From JAGQTE01 sp964648005 (GTDB taxonomy: Bacteria; Actinomycetota; Acidimicrobiia; Acidimicrobiales; Acidimicrobilacustridaceae), in NCBI GenBank assembly GCA_964648005.1, contig CAZYKR010000074.1, forward strand, positions 1-16,311: DNA of 16,311 nucleotides. The letters are read 5' to 3'. A model generated the notes under the pieces. The model was not told where the DNA came from. It saw nothing but the letters and a program-made list of their open reading frames with translations, and did not search any database. The position numbers and the translations under genes are program-made. Below, in pieces: positions 7,492 to 15,373 of this stretch; position 1 is the stretch's first letter, and each line of letters begins with the position of its first letter.

Positions 7492-7501
7492 NNNNNNNNN
7501 N
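7492..7501. other. Assembly gap (10 N)
   Basis: Ten N bases of nominal length separate two contigs. The leuA stop codon lies only 2 nt beyond. True gap size, and whether a gene lies in it, cannot be told. Confidence 0.99.
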
Positions 7502-7503
7502 CA

Positions 7504-9081
<1,578 letters not shown>

Positions 9082-9142
9082 CGGCCGTTCCTTTCTCTCG
9101 ATGTGCGTTGCGCCGGTCTGGTCGCTCCCCGTCCCGGCCCCG

Positions 9143-9180
9143 AAAACCAAAGAACCTCCTGGCCCAGCGGGCACAGGAGG
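9143..9180 (-). terminator. Intrinsic terminator (attenuator) ahead of leuA
   Basis: On the minus strand CCTCCTG (9180-9174) pairs perfectly with CAGGAGG (9161-9155). Inside, GCCC pairs with GGGC around a GCT loop, with one bulged T. TTCTTTGGTTTT (9154-9143) follows directly. It is the only GC hairpin with a real U-rich tail in the window. It sits between the leucine leader peptide and the leuA start, so it would stop leuA transcription when leucyl-tRNA is plentiful. Confidence 0.8.
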
Positions 9181-9183
9181 ATC

Positions 9184-9211
9184 GGCGAGCACCGGTATGG
9201 GGGCGCTCGCC
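9184..9211 (-). ncRNA. Leader stem-loop in the leuA attenuator
   Basis: GGCGAGC (9211-9205) and GCTCGCC (9190-9184) pair perfectly around a 14-nt loop. The stem starts with the base next to the leader stop codon and ends 3 nt before the terminator stem. A ribosome reaching or pausing near the leader stop would disturb it. Its role as pause or anti-antiterminator structure is inferred; I could not define a convincing antiterminator by eye. Confidence 0.5.
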
Positions 9212-9253
9212 CTACGTAAGCAGGAGCTCCGAGGTCGACAGCAGGTTGCACAT
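9212..9253 (-). CDS. Leucine-rich leader peptide of leuA
   Basis: This small frame has 13 codons and encodes MCNLLSTSELLLT, then TAG. Five of thirteen residues are leucine, in a pair and a triplet (codons CTG CTG and CTC CTG CTT). It lies between serA and leuA and is followed at once by a stem-loop and an intrinsic terminator, as in classical amino-acid attenuators. Ribosome stalling at the Leu codons under leucine starvation would be the sensor. The Shine-Dalgarno is weak (GGGAAG, 3 nt before the ATG). The predicted promoter puts the transcript start only about 5 nt before the ATG, so translation may be near-leaderless. Confidence 0.75.
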   Translation of the reverse strand: MCNLLSTSELLLT

Positions 9254-9263
9254 ACGGCTTCCC

Positions 9264-9292
9264 ACTATGGCGACGGATCGCCCGAACGTCAA
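9264..9292 (-). promoter_or_regulatory. Candidate leuA leader promoter
   Basis: TTGACG (9292-9287) and CATAGT (9269-9264) are separated by 17 nt and read toward leuA. They lie just after the serA stop codon. The start point would fall near 9258, a few bases before the leader ATG. The -35 box matches five of six consensus bases. Confidence 0.5.
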
Positions 9293-9294
9293 CC

Positions 9295-10869
9295 TCAGGC
9301 CGACAGCGAGATGGCGTGAACCGAGCGGATCGAGTCGGCGGCGCGCAGGCGGTCGAGCACGTCGTCGTCCGCGGGCACGCTGGTGGCAAGCACCATCAGC
9401 GCTGCGGTGCCGTCCGCCGTCTGGCCGACGTCCATGTCGGCGATGTTCACGCCGGACTCGCCGAGCACCGTCCCGACCACGCCGATGACCCCGGGCACGT
9501 CCTCGTTGCGCACGATCAGCATGTGGCGCGCCGGTGGGACGTCGACCTTGTGATCGTCGACCATGACGATGCGCGGGTCGCCGCGCAGCCCGGTGAGCGT
9601 CCCGGCGATGGCCCGGCTGCCGGCACGCACGGTGATCAGGTTGACGAAGTCGTGCGACGTGCTCGTCGACGACTCGCGCACCTCGATCCCGCGCTCCTTG
9701 GCCAGCTGCGGGGCGTTGACGAACGACACCGGATCGTCCGACACCCGGTCGAAGAAGCCCTTGAGCAGCGACAGCGTCAAGATGCGCGTGTCGTAGTCGG
9801 CGATCTCGCCCGTGTACTCGACGCTGATCTCGCCGGTCTCGGTGGCGTCGGCGTAGCAGGCGAACACCTCGCCGATCCGCTCCGCCAACGGCAGGAAGGG
9901 CCGCACCGTCTCCGAGGCCTCGGCGGCCCCGACGTTGACGGCGTAGGGCACGAACTCGCCGGCGAGGGCCAGGCCTACCATCTCGGCGATGGTGTCGCCG
10001 GCCTTGTCCTGTGCCTCGACGGTCGACGCTCCCAGGTGCGGCGTGACCACGACTTCGTCGAGGGCGAACAGCGGGGAGTCGGTGCACGGCTCCGTGTCGA
10101 ACACGTCGAGGGCGGCGCCACCGACATGACCCTCGGCGATGGCGGCAGCGAGGTCCGCCTCGTCGACGATCCCGCCGCGCGCCACGTTGACGATGCGGAT
10201 CCCCGGCTTGGCGGCACGCAGGCGCTCGGCGTCGATCAGGCCGACGGTCTCCGGGGTCTTGGCGACGTGGATCGTCACGAAGTCCGACTCGGCGAGCAGC
10301 TGGTCGAGGTCCATCAGCTCCACGCTCATCTGGCGGGCACGGTCGGCCCCGACGAACGGGTCGTACGCGACGAGACGCATGCCGAAGGCCAGGGCCCGTT
10401 GCGCGACCAACTTGCCGATGCGGCCGAGGCCGATCACGCCGAGGGTCTTGTCCGACAGCTCGACGCCGGTCCAGCGGCTGCGCTCCCAGCGCCCGGCCTT
10501 GAGCGCGCTGTGGGCCTGCGGGATGTTGCGCGCCTGCGCCAGCAGCATCGCCAGCGTGTGCTCCGCGGCCGACAGGATGTTCGACTGCGGCGCGTTCACC
10601 ACCATGACGCCGCGCGCCGTGGCCGCTTCGACGTCGACGTTGTCGAGCCCGATGCCCGCCCGACCGACGACCACTAGATCGTCGGCGGCGCCGAGCACCT
10701 CGGCGGTCACGGTGGTGGCCGATCGGATGATCAGCGCGTGGGCGCCCGGGACGAGCTCCAGCAGCTCGTCCGGCGTCGGTGCCAGCTGCACGTCGACGTC
10801 GTGACCGGCAGCCCGGAGCCGGTCCAGGCCTGCGTCGGCGATCTGCTCGGTGACCAGGATGCGCGCCAT
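9295..10869 (-). CDS. serA: D-3-phosphoglycerate dehydrogenase SerA (long form)
   Basis: This enzyme oxidises 3-phosphoglycerate to 3-phosphohydroxypyruvate with NAD, the first step of serine synthesis. The protein has 524 residues, the long actinobacterial form. Order: substrate-binding domain (MARILVTEQIADAGLDRL), then the NAD-binding Rossmann motif GLGRIG at 147-152. Catalytic residues are Arg231 (NVARGGIVDE), Glu260 (DVFDTEPC) and His278 (TPHLGAST). The intervening allosteric domain follows (VEYTGEIADYDTRIL), and a C-terminal ACT domain (ARHMLIVRNEDVPGVIGVVG). The ACT domain suggests serine feedback. The ATG at 10869 matches the family start. A small membrane protein gene lies 70 nt upstream and leuA downstream. 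serA next to leucine genes recalls the ilvBNC-serA-leuB cluster of other actinobacteria. Confidence 0.96.
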   Translation of the reverse strand: MARILVTEQIADAGLDRLRAAGHDVDVQLAPTPDELLELVPGAHALIIRSATTVTAEVLGAADDLVVVGRAGIGLDNVDVEAATARGVMVVNAPQSNILSAAEHTLAMLLAQARNIPQAHSALKAGRWERSRWTGVELSDKTLGVIGLGRIGKLVAQRALAFGMRLVAYDPFVGADRARQMSVELMDLDQLLAESDFVTIHVAKTPETVGLIDAERLRAAKPGIRIVNVARGGIVDEADLAAAIAEGHVGGAALDVFDTEPCTDSPLFALDEVVVTPHLGASTVEAQDKAGDTIAEMVGLALAGEFVPYAVNVGAAEASETVRPFLPLAERIGEVFACYADATETGEISVEYTGEIADYDTRILTLSLLKGFFDRVSDDPVSFVNAPQLAKERGIEVRESSTSTSHDFVNLITVRAGSRAIAGTLTGLRGDPRIVMVDDHKVDVPPARHMLIVRNEDVPGVIGVVGTVLGESGVNIADMDVGQTADGTAALMVLATSVPADDDVLDRLRAADSIRSVHAISLSA

Positions 10870-10939
10870 AGGCCGACCATCCTGACGGGTGCGGCCCGAC
10901 TGTCGCCAACCGTCGGTGCGCCGGCCGGTTGCGACGGGC

Positions 10940-11398
10940 TCAGGTCCCGCCCGACAGGTAGTAGGACGCGGCGAACGCCGCCAGCGGGAGCACCACCATG
11001 GCGATCGCCCACACGATGAGGATGGGCTTCCACGGGATCGGTGCCTTCTCCAGCTCGGCCTCCGGGTCGTCGATCTGGTCCGGCTCGTCGAACCCCAGGA
11101 GCACGGCGGCACGGCGGGCATCGACGTACACGGCGCACACCGCCCACTCGCCGTTGCCCGGCACCTCGTCGAGGTCCTGCAGCGGCCACGGGACCTCCGG
11201 CGACGCATCGTCACCTGCCGATGCGGGGTCAGCGGGCGGCGGCGTCTGCTCGTCCAGCTCGGCGGCGTCCGAGCCGGGCGACTGCTCGGGGATCCGCTCG
11301 ACGGTGGCACCGACGCCGCGCTCCACGAGCGAACGCGCCGCGTCGACGGCCTCCGCCTCGGTGGGGTACCGGGCCACGAGCATCAGATCGTCGTCCAC
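10940..11398 (-). CDS. Small protein with DUF2007-like N-terminus and C-terminal membrane helix
   Basis: The protein has 152 residues and its function is unknown. The first about 30 residues (LVARYPTEAEAVDAARSLVE, then RGVGATVERI) resemble the ferredoxin-like DUF2007 family, called putative signal-transducing proteins. A strand with WAVCAVYVDARRAAVLLG may complete that fold. Between them, about residues 38-75 are acidic, Pro/Ala-rich and probably disordered. One hydrophobic segment near the C-terminus (ILIVWAIAMVVLPLAAFAA) suggests tail anchoring. The GTG at 11398 is chosen because GGGAAG precedes it by 8 nt; ATG at 11383 lacks one. It starts 16 nt after the peptidase gene and lies 70 nt before serA, so co-transcription with both is plausible. 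Confidence 0.75.
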   Translation of the reverse strand: MDDDLMLVARYPTEAEAVDAARSLVERGVGATVERIPEQSPGSDAAELDEQTPPPADPASAGDDASPEVPWPLQDLDEVPGNGEWAVCAVYVDARRAAVLLGFDEPDQIDDPEAELEKAPIPWKPILIVWAIAMVVLPLAAFAASYYLSGGT

Positions 11399-11414
11399 CG
11401 CCGCACTTCCCGTC

Positions 11415-13535
11415 TCAGGTCCCCGACGTGGCGTCGAGGTGGTGGATCACCAGGTCGGGTGCCGGCGCCGCCTCGGGGTCGCCGTCCGTAGCGCTGGCTT
11501 CGGCGATGCCCAGCACCCGGCGGTAAAAGTACAACTCGTCCCGCAGCACGCGCTCGATCGTCGCCGCCTGGCGGAACCCGTGCTGCTCGCCAGCGAAGGC
11601 CACGTAGGCGTGCGGCACCTGCGCCTCGTCGAGGGCGGCGACGAGCGCCTCGGCCTGCGACGGCGGCACGACGGCGTCGTCGAGCCCCTGGAAGACGATG
11701 ACCGGTGTGCCCAGATGGTCGAGGTGGTGCACCGGGGAACGCTGCCGATACACGTCGGCAGCTTCCGGCCACGGCCCCACCAGGGTGTCGGTGTAGTGCG
11801 CCTCGAACTTGTGCGTGTCCGCCACGAGGCCGGCGAGGTCGGTGACGGCGTAGAGGCACGCTGCGACCCCGAAGGCGCCGTCGGGTGACAGCAGGGCTCC
11901 GAGCACGGTGAAGCCGCCGGCGCTGCCGCCGCGGATCGCCATGCGGCCAGCGTCGACGATCCGGCGCGTCGCCAGATCCGCGGCCACGGCACACACGTCC
12001 TCGACGTCGGCGACGCCCCAGGCGCCGTCGAGGGCACGGCGATAGCGACGCCCGTAGCCGGTGGAGCCTCGGTAGTTGACGTCGGCGACGCAGAAGCCTC
12101 GTGAGGTCCAGTACTGCGTGGCGAGCGCCAGCATCGGGCGTGCCGCGGAGGTCGGGCCTCCGTGGATGAGCACCAGCAGCGGCGGCAGCGACGCCTGCGC
12201 CTCGACGACGACCTCGGGGTTCGTCGGCGGATACACCAGGGCGCGCACGACGCCGCCGGGGCCGGACACCTCGACGTGCTGGGGCGTCGACCACCACGAG
12301 GGGTCGATGCCGAGCGCTCGAGGCGTCCGGTGCACCACGACGGTCGGATCCTGCCCGGCCACCAGCGCGCCGGCGACGTCGACGAGCTCGATGACCGACG
12401 GCTCGGCGTCGAAGCCGGCGGCGACGGCGGCGACGCCCCAGGTCGTGGCGGTGAGGCCGTCGACGGCGGTGTAGCGGTCGAGCACGGTCACCGGCGCCGG
12501 CGCGCCGACCAGAAGCCGATCGCGCCCGTCGCAGCGCCCGCAGGCGACGAGGGTCTCGTCCGGCGCCCAGGCGTACCAGGACTGCCCGAACACCCACTGC
12601 GGCTGGGCCAGCTCGGTGCGATCGACCACCAGCACCGGTTCGAGCGCCGCGGCGCCGTCCGGACCCGCCGTCGGCAGTCCCGGCTCGGCGCAGCGGTACA
12701 GCGACCACCAGCCGTCGTCGGCGTGGTCGTCGTCCCCATCGTGGTGCGATCGGTCCGAGACCAGGTGCAGGTGCCCGGTCGGCGCCCACTCCGGCTGGGC
12801 GATCGATTCGTCGGGGCCACCTGCGACCCGACGTGGCTGCGCGAGCACCGGTCCGTCTGGGCCGAAGTCCAGCGCCGCCGCCCACAGCTCGGTGCCGTCC
12901 CACGGCATGCGCGGGTGGTCCCATTGCAGCCATGCCATGGCGGTGGCATCCGGTGATGGGCGCGGGTGCGACACGAAGTCGGCCCCGGCGACGAGCACCA
13001 CCGGGCGAGCTGGCTCGGCCCCATCGGCCACGACCCGGACGGCCACCAGGTCGTTGGTCGGCTCAGCATGGTCCCCGCCGACGACCGTGCCATGGTGCTC
13101 GCGCACCGCCAGGACCCAGGTCGTGCCGTCGGGCGCGTCCACCAGCCGTAGGTCGGCGAAGCGTTCCTCCCTGTCGAGCGCCTCCGCGGTCAACGGCCAC
13201 GGTTCGGCATCGATCCCCGGCCGCCACGCCCACAGCCGCTGATCGGTCCAGTTGGAGAAGACGGCGAGGCCGCCGGCCACCCACCAGGCCCCGCCGCCGT
13301 ACTCGTGGACCCGGGTGCGCGCCGAGAACCCGTCCGGCAGGACGTCGGTGGGAGTCTCGGCGTGGTCGAGGCGGCGACGGACCAACTGCACCCGACCGGC
13401 CTCGGCCGGGCGGAGCTCGGACCACCACAGGTGGTCGCCGTCGCAGACGGGGCCGCCGAGCGACACCGCTGCCGCCGTGACCACCGCCGGGGTGATCGGC
13501 GACGGCCAGGCGCCGGGCGCCGGCGGGTGGGTCAC
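11415..13535 (-). CDS. S9 family serine peptidase (prolyl oligopeptidase type)
   Basis: The protein has 706 residues. It should cleave short peptides, perhaps acylaminoacyl or dipeptidyl substrates; the exact specificity cannot be told. An N-terminal region to about 400 with WD-like strands (ALVLAV, LWAAALDFG) is the beta-propeller gate. The C-terminal alpha/beta-hydrolase domain has LLVLIHGGPTSAARP and VADVNYRGSTGYGR. The catalytic triad is Ser538 (GGSAGG), Asp620 (GLDDAVVPP) and His652 (GEQHGF). No signal peptide is visible, so it is likely cytoplasmic. The GTG at 13535 gives an N-terminus (WPSPITPAVV) typical of this group. It lies 7 nt after the stop of the upstream secreted-protein gene, with no strong Shine-Dalgarno, suggesting translational coupling. 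Confidence 0.92.
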   Translation of the reverse strand: MTHPPAPGAWPSPITPAVVTAAAVSLGGPVCDGDHLWWSELRPAEAGRVQLVRRRLDHAETPTDVLPDGFSARTRVHEYGGGAWWVAGGLAVFSNWTDQRLWAWRPGIDAEPWPLTAEALDREERFADLRLVDAPDGTTWVLAVREHHGTVVGGDHAEPTNDLVAVRVVADGAEPARPVVLVAGADFVSHPRPSPDATAMAWLQWDHPRMPWDGTELWAAALDFGPDGPVLAQPRRVAGGPDESIAQPEWAPTGHLHLVSDRSHHDGDDDHADDGWWSLYRCAEPGLPTAGPDGAAALEPVLVVDRTELAQPQWVFGQSWYAWAPDETLVACGRCDGRDRLLVGAPAPVTVLDRYTAVDGLTATTWGVAAVAAGFDAEPSVIELVDVAGALVAGQDPTVVVHRTPRALGIDPSWWSTPQHVEVSGPGGVVRALVYPPTNPEVVVEAQASLPPLLVLIHGGPTSAARPMLALATQYWTSRGFCVADVNYRGSTGYGRRYRRALDGAWGVADVEDVCAVAADLATRRIVDAGRMAIRGGSAGGFTVLGALLSPDGAFGVAACLYAVTDLAGLVADTHKFEAHYTDTLVGPWPEAADVYRQRSPVHHLDHLGTPVIVFQGLDDAVVPPSQAEALVAALDEAQVPHAYVAFAGEQHGFRQAATIERVLRDELYFYRRVLGIAEASATDGDPEAAPAPDLVIHHLDATSGT

Positions 13536-13542
13536 CCGGCGA

Positions 13543-14022
13543 TCAGCCGGTGAAGGCGGGGGTGACGTTGGTCGGCTGGGCCGCCGTGGAGGTGGTCGAC
13601 GGCGCCGTCGTGGTCGTCGTCGGGGCGATGCACGGCGTGGTCACCTGCACGGTCTGGTTGTACGTCTCCTGCATGCCACCCTCGGTGTAGAAGACGGAGA
13701 CGGCGACGGTTCCGGTGAACGTGCCCGGCATCTCGGCGATCCATTCGGCGCTGCCGCCGGCGGGGATCGGGTTGGTGCCGACGAGCGTGACCGTGGTGGG
13801 CACGTCGGGCGTCGGGACGGCCTCGACCGTGGCCACGTCGACGACGGTGCCGCCCACGGTGGGCGAGGTCACCGTGATCGTGATCCACGTCGTCTGGTCA
13901 CGCAGGTTGCTGCAACCCGGCGTGGCGGTGACGGTCGCCGGCACGTACTGGGCCGACGCCGGCAGGCTGGACGCCACCAGGGTGGCGCCGGCGATCAGGG
14001 GGAGGAGGAGCAACTTGCGCAC
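13543..14022 (-). CDS. Small secreted protein with beta-sandwich-like core and Thr-rich tail
   Basis: I do not recognise the family. The protein has 159 residues. It starts with a clear Sec signal peptide (MRKLLLLPLIAGATLVASSL), with likely cleavage after ASA at residue 24. The mature part has one Cys near its start (PGCSNL) and one near its end (TTPCIAP), which could form a disulfide. Between them are alternating hydrophobic strands (ITITVTSPTV, TVAVSVFYTEGG), suggesting an Ig-like beta-sandwich. A Thr/Ser-rich tail follows and the protein ends PAFTG, without a membrane anchor. The GTG at 14022 follows GGAG with a 6-nt gap. It heads the minus-strand run and is divergent from serC, so its promoter should lie in 14023-14178, where I found no convincing box. 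Confidence 0.75.
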   Translation of the reverse strand: MRKLLLLPLIAGATLVASSLPASAQYVPATVTATPGCSNLRDQTTWITITVTSPTVGGTVVDVATVEAVPTPDVPTTVTLVGTNPIPAGGSAEWIAEMPGTFTGTVAVSVFYTEGGMQETYNQTVQVTTPCIAPTTTTTAPSTTSTAAQPTNVTPAFTG

Positions 14023-14165
14023 GGGGGTCTCCGTTTCGATCGTGCGCCACTCCCGCAGCGACGCAACGCGACGACGGTAGCCGCGCCGACGGCGTGGCGA
14101 CAGGTTTCGACGATGCCGCGCCGTGCCCACCCCGATTCCGATTCGCCCACCCGCACCGCAGCCGA

Positions 14166-14178
14166 CACACTTTCGGGC
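14166..14178 (+). promoter_or_regulatory. Possible leaderless start region of serC
   Basis: CACACT (14166-14171) sits 7 nt before the serC GTG at 14179 and there is no Shine-Dalgarno in the preceding 20 nt. A -10 box at that spacing fits a leaderless mRNA, common in actinobacteria. The -35 region (TTCGCC at 14142) is poor, so this is tentative. Confidence 0.3.
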
Positions 14179-15306
14179 GTGACCGAGACGCCCGCCATCA
14201 CCATCCCCGCCGACCTGCTCCCCGCCGACGGCCGGTTCGGCTCCGGGCCGTCCAAGGTGCGGCCCGAGGCCGTCGCCGCCCTCGCCGCAGACGCCGACCA
14301 CTTCCTCGGTACGTCGCACCGCCAGGCGACGGTGAAGTTCATGGTGGCACGGCTGCGCAACGGCCTCGCCGAGTTGTTCGCCCTCCCGGACGGGTACGAG
14401 ATCATGCTCGGCAACGGCGGCACGACCGTGCTGTGGGACGCCTTGGTGTTCGGCCTGATCGACAAGCGCAGCCAGCACCTCAGCTTCGGGGAGTTCTCGT
14501 CGAAGTTCGCCACCTGCGCCGCCGCGGCGCCGCACCTCGGCGAGCCGCTGATCATCACCTCGGAGGTCGGCACCCACCCCACAGCCGTCGCCGACGACCG
14601 CGTCGATGTCTATGCCCTCACCCACAACGAGACCTCGACCGGCGTGATGATGTCGCTGGCACGACCCGAGGGCGCCGCTGCCGACGCCGTCGTCGCCGTC
14701 GATGCCACCTCGGGGGCAGGCGGGCTGCGCTTCGACCCGACCGAGGTCGATTGCTACTACTTCGCCCTGCAGAAGTGCTTCGGCGCCGACGGCGGGCTGT
14801 GGGTCGCGGCGTTGTCGCCGGCGGCGGTCGATCGCATCGAACGCATCGCCCAGTCGGGACGCTGGATCCCGGAGTCGCTCAACCTGTCGGTGGCACTCGA
14901 CAACAGCCGCAAGGACCAGACGTACAACACCCCGGCCCTCGCCACCATCCACCTCGCCGTGTCGCAGATCGAGTGGTTCAACGAGCACGGCGGTCTGGAG
15001 TGGGCGGCGACCCGAGCCGACCGCAGCGCCGCCACCCTGTACGGCTGGGCCGAGGATCGACCGTTCACCTCGCCGTTCGTGGCCGATCCCGCCGACCGCA
15101 GCCATGTCATCGGCACCATCGACTTCACCGACGACGTCGACGCCTCGGCCGTGGCCGCCGTGCTGCGTGCCAACGGCATCGTCGACACCGAGCCGTACCG
15201 CAAGCTGGGCCGCAACCAGCTGCGCATCGCCATGTTCCCGAGCATCGACCCGACCGACGTCGAGGCGCTGACCCAGTGCATCGACCACGTCGTCGAGCGC
15301 CTGTGA
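14179..15306 (+). CDS. serC: Phosphoserine aminotransferase SerC (mycobacterial type)
   Basis: This PLP enzyme converts 3-phosphohydroxypyruvate and glutamate to phosphoserine, the second step of serine synthesis and the one after SerA. The protein has 375 residues, the length of the M. tuberculosis type. It shows DGRFGSGPSKVRPEAV, FGTSHRQ-like FLGTSHRQATVKFMVARLR, GYEIMLGNGGTTVLWDA, and HNETSTGVM. The PLP lysine is Lys199 in FALQKCFGADGGLWV. The C-terminus has ANGIVDTEPYRKLGRNQLR. The GTG at 14179 gives the family N-terminus (MTETPAITIPADLLPADGRF). The frame is open far upstream, but that is a shadow of the minus-strand genes. serA lies about 3 kb away on the other strand, so they are not one operon. 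Confidence 0.95.
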   Translation: MTETPAITIPADLLPADGRFGSGPSKVRPEAVAALAADADHFLGTSHRQATVKFMVARLRNGLAELFALPDGYEIMLGNGGTTVLWDALVFGLIDKRSQHLSFGEFSSKFATCAAAAPHLGEPLIITSEVGTHPTAVADDRVDVYALTHNETSTGVMMSLARPEGAAADAVVAVDATSGAGGLRFDPTEVDCYYFALQKCFGADGGLWVAALSPAAVDRIERIAQSGRWIPESLNLSVALDNSRKDQTYNTPALATIHLAVSQIEWFNEHGGLEWAATRADRSAATLYGWAEDRPFTSPFVADPADRSHVIGTIDFTDDVDASAVAAVLRANGIVDTEPYRKLGRNQLRIAMFPSIDPTDVEALTQCIDHVVERL

Positions 15307-15321
15307 GCACGACCGACTGAT

Positions 15322-15350
15322 CGGCTCGCGACCGGGGGGTCGCTGCGCCG
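15322..15350 (+). terminator. GC hairpin after serC
   Basis: GCGACC (15328-15333) and GGTCGC (15338-15343) pair perfectly around GGGG. Outer CGGC (15322-15325) and GCCG (15347-15350) extend the stem across a small internal loop. It begins 15 nt after the serC stop. No U-tract follows, so it could be a weak terminator, an mRNA end-protecting structure, or part of the next gene's leader. Confidence 0.35.
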
Positions 15351-15373
15351 AGCACCACCATCCGGGGGGAACC

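Noticed and set aside
9212..10909. 565-residue minus-strand frame overlapping serA
   Set aside because: It is an out-of-frame Arg-rich shadow of serA. Only its last 13 codons coincide with the genuine leucine leader.
13543..13557. Sortase (LPxTG-like) anchoring signal at the end of the small secreted protein
   Set aside because: PAFTG is followed directly by a stop codon. No hydrophobic segment or basic tail is found in any frame just downstream.
13252..14178. Long upstream extension of serC
   Set aside because: The extension crosses the peptidase and secreted-protein genes in antisense. SerC homology begins at the GTG at 14179.
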